Under the pieces are notes generated by a model. The model had not been told where the DNA came from, searched no databases, and was given only the letters and a program-made list of their open reading frames with translations. Positions 13,711 to 28,100 of a stretch of DNA of 64,000 nt are shown here, one piece after another; position 1 is the first letter of the stretch; every line of letters begins with the position of its first letter. Where the stretch lies: positions 10,788,001 through 10,852,000 of the forward strand of contig CM082596.2 of the NCBI GenBank assembly GCA_040954595.2, written 5' to 3'. This DNA is from Balanoglossus misakiensis. Its lineage: Eukaryota; Hemichordata. The translations under genes were made by a program, and so were the position numbers.

Positions 13711-15462
13711 GTCATTTTGGACGATTTTCGTGAGCCTTAACCCATGATTTTTTTTTTTTAATGCAGAAATTTTGAACTTTTGCAAAGTCGATGAATTGTC
13801 ATTTTTGGACGATTTTCGTGAGCCGTAACCCATGATTTTTTTCAAAAAATGCAGAAATTTTGAAAATTCGCAAAGTCGAAAAATTGTCCTTTTTGGACGA
13901 TTTTCGTGAGACGTAACCCATGATTTTTTTCAAAAAATGCAGAAATTTTGAACTTTCGCAAAGTCGAAAAATTGTCATTTTGGACGATTTTAGTGAGCCG
14001 TAACCCATGATTTTTTTCAAAAATGCAGAAATTTTGAATTTTCGCAAAGTAGAAAAATTGTCATTTTAGAACGATATTCGTGAGCCGTAACCCATGATTT
14101 TTTCAAAAAATGCAGAAATTTTGAACTTTTGCAAAGTCGAAAAATTGGCATTTTTGGACGATTTTCGTGAGCCGTAACCCATGATTTTTTTTCAAAAAAT
14201 GCAAAACTTTTGAACATTCGCAAAGTCGAAAAATTGTCATTTTTGGACGATTTTCATGAGCCGTAACCGTGATTTTTTTCAAAAAATGCAGAAATTTAGA
14301 ACTTTCGCAAAGTCGAAAAATTGTCATTTTTGGACGATTTTCGTGAGCCTTGACCAATGATTTTTTTCAAAAAATGCAGAAATTTAGAACTTTTGCAAAG
14401 TAGAAATATTGTCATTTTTGGACGATTTTCGTGATCCGTGACCCATGATTTTTTTCAAAAAATGCAGAAATTTAGAACTTTTGCAAAGTCAAAAAAATGT
14501 CATTTCTGGACTATTTTCGTGAGCCGTGACCCATGATTTTTTTCAAAAATGCAGAAATTTTGAATTTTCGCAAAGTAGAAAAATTGTCATTTTGGACGAT
14601 TTTCGTGAGCCTTAACCCATGATTTTTTTTTTTTTAATGCAGAAATTTTGAACTTTTGCAAAGTCGATGAATTGTCATTTTTGGACGATTTTCGTGAGCC
14701 GTAACCCATGATTTTTTTCAAAAAATGCAGAAATTTTGAAAATTCGCAAAGTCGAAAAATTGTCCTTTTTGGACGATTTTCGTGAGACGTAACCCATGAT
14801 TTTTTTCAAAAAATGCAGAAATTTTGAACTTTCGCAAAGTCGAAAAATTGTCATTTTGGACGATTTTAGTGAGCCGTAACCCATGATTTTTTTCAAAAAT
14901 GCAGAAATTTTGAATTTTCGCAAAGTAGAAAAATTGTCATTTTAGAACGATATTCGTGAGCCGTAACCCATGATTTTTTCAAAAAATGCAGAAATTTTGA
15001 ACTTTTGCAAAGTCGAAAAATTGGCATTTTTGGACGATTTTCGTGAGCCGTAACCCATGATTTTTTTTCAAAAAATGCAAAACTTTTGAACATTCGCAAA
15101 GTCGAAAAATTGTCATTTTTGGACGATTTTCATGAGCCGTAACCGTGATTTTTTTCAAAAAATGCAGAAATTTAGAACTTTCGCAAAGTCGAAAAATTGT
15201 CATTTTTGGACGATTTTCGTGAGCCTTGACCAATGATTTTTTTCAAAAAATGCAGAAATTTAGAACTTTTGCAAAGTAGAAATATTGTCATTTTTGGACG
15301 ATTTTCGTGATCCGTGACCCATGATTTTTTTCAAAAAATGCAGAAATTTAGAACTTTTGCAAAGTCAAAAAAATGTCATTTCTGGACTATTTTCGTGAGC
15401 CGTGACCCATGATTTTTTTCAAAAATGCAGAAATTTTGAATTTTCGCAAAGTAGAAAAATTG
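13711..15462. repeat. Two tandem 876-bp higher-order units (10-mer)
   Basis: The sequence 13711-14586 is repeated head to tail at 14587-15462. Shared markers are a unit with a long T tract before AATGCAG (13749, 14625), the rare AGTGAGCC variant (13991, 14867), and a GCAAAACTTTTGAAC unit (14202, 15078). The second copy diverges from its flank after about 15462. Confidence 0.8.
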
Positions 15463-16583
15463 TCATTTTTGAACGATTTTCGCGAGCCGTAACCCATGAT
15501 TTTTTTCAAAAAATGCAGAAATTTTGAACATTCGCAAAGTCGAAAAATTGTCATTTTAGAACGATATTCGTGAGCCGTAACCCATGATTTTTTCAAAAAA
15601 TGCAGAAATTTAGAACTTTTGCAAAGTAGAAATATTGTCATTTTTGGACGATTTTCGTGAGCCGTGACCCATGATATTTTTCAAAAAATGCAGAAATTTA
15701 GAACTTTTGCAAAGTCAAAAAATTTTCATTTTTGGACTATTTTCGTGAGCCGTGACCCATGATTTTTTTCAAAAAATGCAGAAATTTAGAACTTTTGCAA
15801 AGTCAAAAAATTTTCATTTTTGGACTATTTTCGTGAGCCGTAACCCATGATTTTTTCAAGAAATGCAGAAATTTTGAACTTTCGCAAAGTCAAAAAAATG
15901 TCATTTTTGGACGATTTTCGTGAGCCGTAACCCATGATTTTTTTCAAAAAATGCAGAAATTTAGAACTTTCGCAAAGTAGAAAAATTGTCATTTTTGGAC
16001 GATTTTCGTGAGCCGTGACCCATGATTTTTTTCAAAAAATGCAGAAATTTTGCACTTTTGCAAAGTCGAAAAATTGTCATTTTTGGACGATTTTCGTGAG
16101 CCGTAACCCATGATTTTTTTCAAAAAATGCAGAAATTTTGAACATTCGCAAAGTCGAAAAATTGTCATTTTTGGACGATTTTTGTGAGCCTTGACCCATG
16201 ATTTTTTTTTTTAAATGCAGAAATTTTGAACTTTTGCAAAGTCGATGAATTGTCATTTTTGGACGAATTTCGTGAGCCGTAACCCATGATTTTTTTCAAA
16301 AAATGCAGAAATTTAGAACTTTCGCAAAGTAGAAAAATTGTCATTTTTGGACGATTTTCGTGAGCCGTGACCCATGATTTTTTTCAAAAAATGCGGAAAT
16401 TTTGAATTTTCGCAAAGTAGAAAAATTGTCATTTTTGGACGATTTTCGTGAGCCTTGACCCATAATTTTTTTTTTTTAAATGCAGAAATTTTGAACTTTT
16501 GCAAAGTCGATGAATTGTCATTTTTGGACGATTTTCGTGAGCCGTGACCCATGATTTTTTTCAAAAAATGCATAAATTTTGAA

Positions 16584-19500
16584 CTTTTGCTAAGTCGATG
16601 AATTGTCATTTTTGGACGATTTTCGTGAGCCGTGACCCATGATTTTTTTCAAAAAATGCATAAATTTTGAACTTTTGCTAAGTCGAAAAATTGTCATTTT
16701 TGGACGATTTTCGTGAGCCGTGACCCATGATTTTTTTCAAAAAATGCAGAAATTTAGAACTTTTGCAAAGTCAAAAAATTGTCATTTTTGGACTATTTTC
16801 GTGAGCCGTAACCCATGATTTTTTTCAAAAAATGCAGAAATTTTGAACTTTCGCAAAGGCAAAAAAATGTCATTTTTCGACGATTTTCGTGAGCCGTGAC
16901 CCATGATTTTTTTTAAAAAATGCAGAAATTTTGAATTTTCGCAAAGTAGAAAAATTGTCATTTTTGGACGATTTTCGTGAGCCGTAACCCATGATTTTTT
17001 TCAAAAAATGCAGAAATTTTGAACATTCGCAAAGTCGAAAAATTGTCATTTTAGAACGATTTTCGTGAGCCGTAACCCATGATTTTTTCAAAAAATGCAG
17101 AAATTTTGAACTTTTGCAAAGTCGAAAAATTGGCATTTTTGGACGATTTTCGTGAGCCGTAACCCATGATTTTTATCAAAAAATGCATAAATTTTGAATT
17201 TTCGCAAAGTAGAAAAATCGTCATTTTTGGACTATTTTCGTGAGCCGTAACCATGATTTTTTTCAAAAAATGCTGAAATTTTGAACTGTCGCAAAGTCGA
17301 AAAATTGTCATTTTTGGACGATTTTTGTGAGCCGTGACCCATGATTTTTTTCAAAAAATGCAGAAATTTAGAACTTTTGCAAAGTAGAAAAATTGGCATT
17401 TTTGGACGATTTTCGTGAGCCGTGACCCATGATTTTTTTAAAAAAATGCTGAAATTTTGAACTTTTGCAAAGTCGATGAATTGTCATTTGTGGACGAATT
17501 TCGTGAGCCGTAACCCATGATTTTTTTCAAAAAATGCAGAAATTTAGAACTTTCGCAAAGTAGAAAAATTGTCATTTTTGGACGATTTTCGTGAGCCGTG
17601 ACCCATGATTTTTTTCAAAAAATGCAGAAATTTTGAATTTTCGCAAAGTAGAAAAATTGTCATTTTTGGACGATTTTCGTGAGCATTGACCCATAATTTT
17701 TTTTTTTTAAATGCAGAAATTTTGAACTTTTGCAAAGTCGAAAAATTGTCATTTTTGGACGATTTTCGTGAGCCGTGACCCATGATTTTTTTTAAAAAAT
17801 GCAGAAATTTAGAACTTTTGCAAAGTCAAAAAATTGTCATTTTTGGACGATTTTCGTGAGCCGTAACCCATGATTTTTTTCAAAAAATGCAGAAATTTTG
17901 AACATTCGCAAAGTCGAAAAATTGTCATTTTAGAACGATTTTCGTGAGCCGTAACCCATGATTTTTTTCAAAAAATGCAGAAATTTTGAACTTTTGCTAA
18001 GTCGATGAATTGTCATTTTTGGACGATTTTCGTGAGCCGTGACCCATGATTTTTTTCAAAAAATGCATAAATTTTGAACTTTTGCTAAGTCGAAAAATTG
18101 TCATTTTTGGACGATTTTCGTGAGCCGTGACCCATGATTTTTTTCAAAAAATGCAGAAATTTAGAACTTTTGCAAAGTCAAAAAATTGTCATTTTTGGAC
18201 TATTTTCGTGAGCCGTAACCCATGATTTTTTTCAAAAAATGCAGAAATTTTGAACTTTCGCAAAGGCAAAAAAATGTCATTTTTCGACGATTTTCGTGAG
18301 CCGTGACCCATGATTTTTTTTAAAAAATGCAGAAATTTTGAATTTTCGCAAAGTAGAAAAATTGTCATTTTTGGACGATTTTCGTGAGCCGTAACCCATG
18401 ATTTTTTTCAAAAAATGCAGAAATTTTGAACATTCGCAAAGTCGAAAAATTGTCATTTTAGAACGATTTTCGTGAGCCGTAACCCATGATTTTTTCAAAA
18501 AATGCAGAAATTTTGAACTTTTGCAAAGTCGAAAAATTGGCATTTTTGGACGATTTTCGTGAGCCGTAACCCATGATTTTTATCAAAAAATGCATAAATT
18601 TTGAATTTTCGCAAAGTAGAAAAATCGTCATTTTTGGACTATTTTCGTGAGCCGTAACCATGATTTTTTTCAAAAAATGCTGAAATTTTGAACTGTCGCA
18701 AAGTCGAAAAATTGTCATTTTTGGACGATTTTTGTGAGCCGTGACCCATGATTTTTTTCAAAAAATGCAGAAATTTAGAACTTTTGCAAAGTAGAAAAAT
18801 TGGCATTTTTGGACGATTTTCGTGAGCCGTGACCCATGATTTTTTTAAAAAAATGCTGAAATTTTGAACTTTTGCAAAGTCGATGAATTGTCATTTTTGG
18901 ACGAATTTCGTGAGCCGTAACCCATGATTTTTTTCAAAAAATGCAGAAATTTAGAACTTTCGCAAAGTAGAAAAATTGTCATTTTTGGACGATTTTCGTG
19001 AGCCGTGACCCATGATTTTTTTCAAAAAATGCAGAAATTTTGAATTTTCGCAAAGTAGAAAAATTGTCATTTTTGGACGATTTTCGTGAGCATTGACCCA
19101 TAATTTTTTTTTTTTAAATGCAGAAATTTTGAACTTTTGCAAAGTCGAAAAATTGTCATTTTTGGACGATTTTCGTGAGCCGTGACCCATGATTTTTTTT
19201 AAAAAATGCAGAAATTTAGAACTTTTGCAAAGTCAAAAAATTGTCATTTTTGGACGATTTTCGTGAGCCGTAACCCATGATTTTTTTCAAAAAATGCAGA
19301 AATTTTGAACATTCGCAAAGTCGAAAAATTGTCATTTTAGAACGATTTTCGTGAGCCGTAACCCATGATTTTTTTCAAAAAATGCAGAAATTTTGAACTT
19401 TTGCTAAGTCGATGAATTGTCATTTTTGGACGATTTTCGTGAGCCGTGACCCATGATTTTTTTCAAAAAATGCATAAATTTTGAACTTTTGCTAAGTCGA

Positions 19501-20804
19501 AAAATTGTCATTTTTGGACGATTTTCGTGAGCCGTGACCCATGATTTTTTTCAAAAAATGCAGAAATTTAGAACTTTTGCAAAGTCAAAAAATTGTCATT
19601 TTTGGACTATTTTCGTGAGCCGTAACCCATGATTTTTTTCAAAAAATGCAGAAATTTTGAACTTTCGCAAAGGCAAAAAAATGTCATTTTTCGACGATTT
19701 TCGTGAGCCGTGACCCATGATTTTTTTTAAAAAATGCAGAAATTTTGAATTTTCGCAAAGTAGAAAAATTGTCATTTTTGGACGATTTTCGTGAGCCGTA
19801 ACCCATGATTTTTTTCAAAAAATGCAGAAATTTTGAACATTCGCAAAGTCGAAAAATTGTCATTTTAGAACGATTTTCGTGAGCCGTAACCCATGATTTT
19901 TTCAAAAAATGCAGAAATTTTGAACTTTTGCAAAGTCGAAAAATTGGCATTTTTGGACGATTTTCGTGAGCCGTAACCCATGATTTTTATCAAAAAATGC
20001 ATAAATTTTGAATTTTCGCAAAGTAGAAAAATCGTCATTTTTGGACTATTTTCGTGAGCCGTAACCATGATTTTTTTCAAAAAATGCTGAAATTTTGAAC
20101 TGTCGCAAAGTCGAAAAATTGTCATTTTTGGACGATTTTTGTGAGCCGTGACCCATGATTTTTTTCAAAAAATGCAGAAATTTAGAACTTTTGCAAAGTA
20201 GAAAAATTGGCATTTTTGGACGATTTTCGTGAGCCGTGACCCATGATTTTTTTAAAAAAATGCTGAAATTTTGAACTTTTGCAAAGTCGATGAATTGTCA
20301 TTTTTGGACGAATTTCGTGAGCCGTAACCCATGATTTTTTTCAAAAAATGCAGAAATTTAGAACTTTCGCAAAGTAGAAAAATTGTCATTTTTGGACGAT
20401 TTTCGTGAGCCGTGACCCATGATTTTTTTCAAAAAATGCAGAAATTTTGAATTTTCGCAAAGTAGAAAAATTGTCATTTTTGGACGATTTTCGTGAGCAT
20501 TGACCCATAATTTTTTTTTTTTAAATGCAGAAATTTTGAACTTTTGCAAAGTCGAAAAATTGTCATTTTTGGACGATTTTCGTGAGCCGTGACCCATGAT
20601 TTTTTTTAAAAAATGCAGAAATTTAGAACTTTTGCAAAGTCAAAAAATTGTCATTTTTGGACGATTTTCGTGAGCCGTAACCCATGATTTTTTTCAAAAA
20701 ATGCAGAAATTTTGAACATTCGCAAAGTCGAAAAATTGTCATTTTAGAACGATTTTCGTGAGCCGTAACCCATGATTTTTTTCAAAAAATGCATAAATTT
20801 TGAA
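16584..20804. repeat. Three tandem 1407-bp higher-order units (16-mer)
   Basis: Three head-to-tail copies of 16 units begin at 16584, 17991 and 19398, each opening with the rare CTTTTGCTAAGTCGATGAAT variant. All markers I followed (TTTTTATCAAAAAATGC, AACTGTCGCAAAG, GAGCATTGACCC) recur every 1407 bp with hardly a difference (one is TTTGTGGAC near 17488 against TTTTTGGAC). This is the most homogeneous part of the array, which suggests recent amplification or gene conversion. Confidence 0.85.
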
Positions 20805-23800
20805 TTTTCGCAAAGTAGAAAAATCGTCATTTTTGGACTATTTTCGTGAGCCGTAACCATGATTTTTTTCAAAAAATGCTGAAATTTTGAACTGTCGCAA
20901 AGTCGAAAAATTGTCATTTTTGGACGATTTTTGTGAGCCGTGACCCATGATTTTTTTCAAAAAATGCAGAAATTTAGAACTTTTGCAAAGTAGAAAAATT
21001 GGCATTTTTGGACGATTTTCGTGAGCCGTGACCCATGATTTTTTTAAAAAAATGCTGAAATTTTGAACTTTCGCAAAGTTCAATAATTGTCGTTTTTGGA
21101 CGATTTTCGTGAGCCGTGACCCATGATTTTTTTTTCAAAAAATGCAGAAATTTTGAACTTTTGCAAAGTCGAAAAATAGGCATTTTTGGACGATTTTCGT
21201 GAGCCGTAACCCATGATTTTTTTTCAAAAAATGCAGAAATTTAAAACTTTCGCAATGTCGAAAAATTGTCATTTTTGAACGATATTCGTGAGCCGTAACC
21301 CATGATTTTTTTCAAAAAATGCAGAAATTTTGAAATTTTGCAAAGTTGAAAAATTGGCATTTTTGGACGATTTTCGTGAGCCGTGACCCATGATTTTTTT
21401 CAAAAAATGCAGAAATTTAGAACTTTTGCAAAGTAGAAAAATTGGCATTTTTGGACGATTTTCGTGAGCCGTGACCCATGATTTTTTAAAAAAAATGCTG
21501 AAATTTTGAACTTTCGCAAAGTCGAATAATTGTCGTTTTTGGACGATTTTCGTGAGCCGTGACCCATGATTTTTTTCAAAAAATGCAGAAATTTTGCAAA
21601 GTTGAAAAATTGGCATTTTTTGACGATTTTCGTGAGCCGTGACCCATGATTTTTTTCAAAAAATGCAGAAATTTTGAACTTTTGCAAAGTCGAAAAATTG
21701 GCATTTTTGGACGATTTTCGTGCGCCGTGACCCATGATTTTTTTTTTTAAAAATGCAGAAATTTTGAATTTTCGCAAAGTTGAAAAATTGTCATTTTTGG
21801 AAAATTTTCGTGAGCCGTAACCCATGATTTTTTTTTTCAAAAAATGCAGAAATTTTAAACTTTTGCAAAGTCGAAAAATTGGCATTTTTGGACGATTTTC
21901 GTGAGCCGTAACCCATGATTTTTTTCAAAAAAAGCAGAAATTTTGAACTTTTGCAAAGTCGAAAAATTGTCATTTTAGGACGATTTTCGTGAGACGTAAC
22001 CCATGATTTTTTTCAAAAAATGCAGAAATTTTGAACTTTCGCAAAGTCGAAAAATTGTCATTTTTGGACGATTTTCGTGAGCCGTAACCCATGATTTTTT
22101 TCAAAAAAATGCAGAAATTTAGAACTTTCGCAAAGTCGAAAAATTGTCATTTTTGGACGATTTTCGTGAGCCGTAACCCATGATTTTTTTTCAAAAAAAT
22201 GCAGAAATTTAGAACTTTCGCAAAGTCGAAAAATTGTCATTTTAGAACGATTTTCGTGAGCCGTAACCCATGATTTTTTTCAAAAAATGCAGAAATTTTG
22301 AACTTTTGCAAAGTCGAAAAATTGGCATTTTTGGACGATTTTCGTGAGCCGTAACCCATGATTTTTTTCAAAAAATGCATAAATTTTGAATTTTCGCAAA
22401 GTAGAAAAATCGTCATTTTTGGACTATTTTCGTGAGCCGTAACCATGATTTTTTTCAAAAAATGCAGAAATTTTGAACATTCGCAAAGTCGAAAAATTGT
22501 CATTTTAGAACGATTTTCGTGAGCCGTAACCCATGATTTTTTTCAAAAAATGCAGAAATTTTGAACTTTCGCAAAGGCAAAAAAATGTCATTTTTCGACG
22601 ATTTTCGTGAGCCGTGACCCATGATTTTTTTTAAAAAATGCAGAAATTTTGAATTTTCGCAAAGTAGAAAAATTGTCATTTTTGGACGATTTTCGTGAGC
22701 CGTAACCCATGATTTTTTTCAAAAAATGCAGAAATTTTGAACATTCGCAAAGTCGAAAAATTGTCATTTTAGAACGATTTTCGTGAGCCGTAACCCATGA
22801 TTTTTTCAAAAAATGCAGAAATTTTGAACTTTTGCAAAGTCGAAAAATTGGCATTTTTGGACGATTTTCGTGAGCCGTAACCCATGATTTTTATCAAAAA
22901 ATGCATAAATTTTGAATTTTCGCAAAGTAGAAAAATCGTCATTTTTGGACTATTTTCGTGAGCCGTAACCATGATTTTTTTCAAAAAATGCTGAAATTTT
23001 GAACTGTCGCAAAGTCGAAAAATTGTCATTTTTGGACGATTTTTGTGAGCCGTGACCCATGATTTTTTTCAAAAAATGCAGAAATTTAGAACTTTTGCAA
23101 AGTAGAAAAATTGGCATTTTTGGACGATTTTCGTGAGCCGTGACCCATGATTTTTTTAAAAAAATGCTGAAATTTTGAACTTTTGCAAAGTCGATGAATT
23201 GTCATTTTTGGACGAATTTCGTGAGCCGTAACCCATGATTTTTTTCAAAAAATGCAGAAATTTAGAACTTTCGCAAAGTAGAAAAATTGTCATTTTTGGA
23301 CGATTTTCGTGAGCCGTGACCCATGATTTTTTTCAAAAAATGCAGAAATTTTGAATTTTCGCAAAGTAGAAAAATTGTCATTTTTGGACGATTTTCGTGA
23401 GCATTGACCCATAATTTTTTTTTTTAAATGCAGAAATTTTGAACTTTTGCAAAGTCGAAAAATTGTCATTTTTGGACGATTTTCGTGAGCCGTGACCCAT
23501 GATTTTTTTTAAAAAATGCAGAAATTTAGAACTTTTGCAAAGTCAAAAAATTGTCATTTTTGGACGATTTTCGTGAGCCGTAACCCATGATTTTTTTCAA
23601 AAAATGCAGAAATTTTGAACATTCGCAAAGTCGAAAAATTGTCATTTTAGAACGATTTTCGTGAGCCGTAACCCATGATTTTTTTCAAAAAATGCATAAA
23701 TTTTGAATTTTCGCAAAGTAGAAAAATCGTCATTTTTGGACTATTTTCGTGAGCCGTAACCATGATTTTTTTCAAAAAATGCTGAAATTTTGAACTGTCG

Positions 23801-25130
23801 CAAAGTCGAAAAATTGTCATTTTTGGACGATTTTTGTGAGCCGTGACCCATGATTTTTTTCAAAAAATGCAGAAATTTAGAACTTTTGCAAAGTAGAAAA
23901 ATTGGCATTTTTGGACGATTTTCGTGAGCCGTGACCCATGATTTTTTTAAAAAAATGCTGAAATTTTGAACTTTCGCAAAGTTCAATAATTGTCGTTTTT
24001 GGACGATTTTCGTGAGCCGTGACCCATGATTTTTTTTTCAAAAAATGCAGAAATTTTGAACTTTTGCAAAGTCGAAAAATAGGCATTTTTGGACGATTTT
24101 CGTGAGCCGTAACCCATGATTTTTTTTCAAAAAATGCAGAAATTTAAAACTTTCGCAATGTCGAAAAATTGTCATTTTTGAACGATATTCGTGAGCCGTA
24201 ACCCATGATTTTTTTCAAAAAATGCAGAAATTTTGAAATTTTGCAAAGTTGAAAAATTGGCATTTTTGGACGATTTTCGTGAGCCGTGACCCATGATTTT
24301 TTTCAAAAAATGCAGAAATTTAGAACTTTTGCAAAGTAGAAAAATTGGCATTTTTGGACGATTTTCGTGAGCCGTGACCCATGATTTTTTAAAAAAAATG
24401 CTGAAATTTTGAACTTTCGCAAAGTCGAATAATTGTCGTTTTTGGACGATTTTCGTGAGCCGTGACCCATGATTTTTTTCAAAAAATGCAGAAATTTTGC
24501 AAAGTTGAAAAATTGGCATTTTTTGACGATTTTCGTGAGCCGTGACCCATGATTTTTTTCAAAAAATGCAGAAATTTTGAACTTTTGCAAAGTCGAAAAA
24601 TTGGCATTTTTGGACGATTTTCGTGCGCCGTGACCCATGATTTTTTTTTTTAAAAATGCAGAAATTTTGAATTTTCGCAAAGTTGAAAAATTGTCATTTT
24701 TGGAAAATTTTCGTGAGCCGTAACCCATGATTTTTTTTTTTCAAAAAATGCAGAAATTTTAAACTTTTGCAAAGTCGAAAAATTGGCATTTTTGGACGAT
24801 TTTCGTGAGCCGTAACCCATGATTTTTTTCAAAAAAAGCAGAAATTTTGAACTTTTGCAAAGTCGAAAAATTGTCATTTTAGGACGATTTTCGTGAGACG
24901 TAACCCATGATTTTTTTCAAAAAATGCAGAAATTTTGAACTTTCGCAAAGTCGAAAAATTGTCATTTTTGGACGATTTTCGTGAGCCGTAACCCATGATT
25001 TTTTTCAAAAAAATGCAGAAATTTAGAACTTTCGCAAAGTCGAAAAATTGTCATTTTTGGACGATTTTCGTGAGCCGTAACCCATGATTTTTTTTCAAAA
25101 AAATGCAGAAATTTAGAACTTTCGCAAAGT
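19606..25130. repeat. Pair of satellite blocks 2904 bp apart (33-mer)
   Basis: The stretch 19606-22225 reappears at 22510-25130 with a constant shift of about 2904 bp (33 x 88). The copies are separated by about 285 bp of other units. The first block overlaps the last 1407-bp unit, so this is a later or overlapping amplification event. Part of it (21047 on) also resembles 4170 on, displaced by 16880 bp. Confidence 0.75.
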
Positions 25131-28100
25131 AGAAAAATTGTCATTTTTGGACGATTTTCGTGAGCCTTGACCAATGATCTTTTTCAAAAAATGCAGAAAT
25201 TTTGAACTTTTGCAAAGCAGAAAAATTGTCATTTTTGGACGATTTTCGTGAGCCGTGACCCATGATTTTTTTCAAAAAATGCAGAAATTTAGAACTTTTG
25301 CAAAGTCAACAAATTGTCATTTTTGGACTATTTTCGTGAGCCGTAACCCATGATTTTTTTCAAAAAATGCAGAAATTTTGAACTTTCGCAAAGGCAAAAA
25401 AATGTCATTTTTCGACGATTTTCGTGAGCCGTGACCCATGATTTTTTTTCAAAAAATGCAGAAATTTTGAATTTTCGCAAAGTAGAAAAATTGTCATTGT
25501 TGGACGATTTTCGTGAGCCGTAACCCATGATTTTTTTCAAAAAATGCAGAAATTTTGAACATTCGCAAAGTCGAAAAATTGTCATTTTAGAACGATTTTC
25601 GTGAGCCGTAACCCATGATTTTTTCAAAAAATGCAGAAATTTTGAACTTTTGCAAAGTCGAAAAATTGGCATTTTTGGACGATTTTCGTGAGCCGTGACC
25701 CATGTTTTTTTTTTAAAAATGCAGATATTTTGAATTTTCGCAAAGTAGAAAAATTGTCATTTTTGGACGATTTTCGTGAGCCGTAACCCATGATTTTTTT
25801 CAAAAAATGCAGAAATTTTGAACTTTTGCAAAGTCGAAAAATTGGCATTTTTGGACGATTTTCGTGAGCCGTAACCCATGATTTTTTTCAAAAAATGCAT
25901 AAATTTTGAATTTTCGCAAAGTAGAAAAATCGTCATTTTTGGACGATTTTCGTGAGCCGTAACCCATGATTTTTTTTTCAAAAAATGCAGAAATTTTAAA
26001 CTTTTGCAAAGTCGAAAAATTGGCATTTTTGGACGATTTTCGTGAGCCGTAACCCATGATTTTTTTCAAAAAAAGCAGAAATTTTGAACTTTTGCAAAGT
26101 CGAAAAATTGTCATTTTAGGACGATTTTCGTGAGACGTAACCCATGATTTTTTTCAAAAAATGCAGAAATTTTGAACTTTCGCAAAGTCGAAAAATTGTC
26201 ATTTTTGGACGATTTTCGTGAGCCGTAACTCATGATTTTTTTCAAAAAAATGCAGAAATTTAGAACTTTCGCAAAGTCGAAAAATTTTCATTTTTGGACG
26301 ATTTTCGTGAGCCGTAACCCATGATTTTTTTCAAAAAAATGCAGAAATTTAGAACTTTCGCAAAGTAGAAAAATTGGCATTTTTGGACGATTTTCGTGAG
26401 CCTTGACCAATGATCTTTTTCAAAAAATGCAGAAATTTTGAACTTTTGCAAAGCAGAAAAATTGTCATTTTTGGACGATTTTCGTGAGCCGTGACCCATG
26501 ATTTTTTTCAAAAAATGCAGAAATTTAGAACTTTTGCAAAGTCAAAAAATTTTCATTTTTGGACTATTTTCGTGAGCCGTAACCCATGATTTTTTTCAAA
26601 AAATGCAGAAATTTTGAACTTTCGCAAAGGCAAAAAAAATGTCATTTTTCGACGATTTTCGTGAGCCGTGACCCATGATTTTTTTTCAAAAAATGCAGAA
26701 ATTTTGAATTTTCGCAAAGTAGAAAAATTGTCATTTTTGGACGATTTTCGTGAGCCGTAACCCATGATTTTTTTCAAAAAATGCAGAAATTTTGAACATT
26801 CGCAAAGTCGAAAAATTGTCATTTTAGAACGATTTTCGTGAGCCGTAACCCATGATTTTTTCAAAAAAAGCAGAAATTTTGAACTTTTGCAAAGTCGAAA
26901 AATTGGCATTTTTGGACGATTTTCGTGAGCCGTGACCCATGTTTTTTTTTAAAAAATGCAGAAATTTTGAATTTTCGCAAAGTAGAAAAATTGTCATTTT
27001 TGGACGATTTTCGTGAGCCGTAACCCATGATTTTTTTCAAAAAATGCAGAAATTTTGAACTTTTGCAAAGTCGAAAAATTGGCATTTTTGGACGATTTTC
27101 GTGAGCCGTAACCCATGATTTTTTTCAAAAAATGCAGAAATTTTGCAAAGTTGAAAAATTGGCATTTTTTGACGATTTTCGTGAGCCGTGACCCATGATT
27201 TTTTTCAAAAAATGCAGAAATTTTGAACTTTTGCAAAGTCGAAAAATTGGCATTTTTGGACGATTTTCGTGCGCCGTGACCCATGATTTTTTTTTTAAAA
27301 AATGCAGAAATTTTGAATTTTCGCAAAGTTGAAAAATTGTCATTTTTGGAAAATTTTCGTGAGCCGTAACCCATGATTTTTTTTTTCAAAAAATGCAGAA
27401 ATTTTAAACTTTTGCAAAGTCGAAAAATTGGCATTTTTGGACGATTTTCGTGAGCCGTAACCCATGATTTTTTTCAAAAAAAGCAGAAATTTTGAACTTT
27501 TGCAAAGTCGAAAAATTGTCATTTTAGGACGATTTTCGTGAGACGTAACCCATGATTTTTTTCAAAAAATGCAGAAATTTTGAACTTTCGCAAAGTCGAA
27601 AAATTGTCATTTTTGGACGATTTTCGTGAGCCGTAACCCATGATTTTTTTCAAAAAAATGCAGAAATTTAGAACTTTCGCAAAGTCGAAAAATTGTCATT
27701 TTTGGACGATTTTCGTGAGCCGTAACCCATGATTTTTTTCAAAAAAATGCAGAAATTTAGAACTTTCGCAAAGTAGAAAAATTGTCATTTTTGGACGATT
27801 TTCGTGAGCCTTGACCAATGATCTTTTTCAAAAAATGCAGAAATTTTGAACTTTTGCAAAGCAGAAAAATTGTCATTTTTGGACGATTTTCGTGAGCCGT
27901 GACCCATGATTTTTTTCAAAAAATGCAGAAATTTAGAACTTTTGCAAAGTCAACAAATTGTCATTTTTGGACTATTTTCGTGAGCCGTAACCCATGATTT
28001 TTTTCAAAAAATGCAGAAATTTTGAACTTTCGCAAAGGCAAAAAAATGTCATTTTTCGACGATTTTCGTGAGCCGTGACCCATGATTTTTTTTCAAAAAA

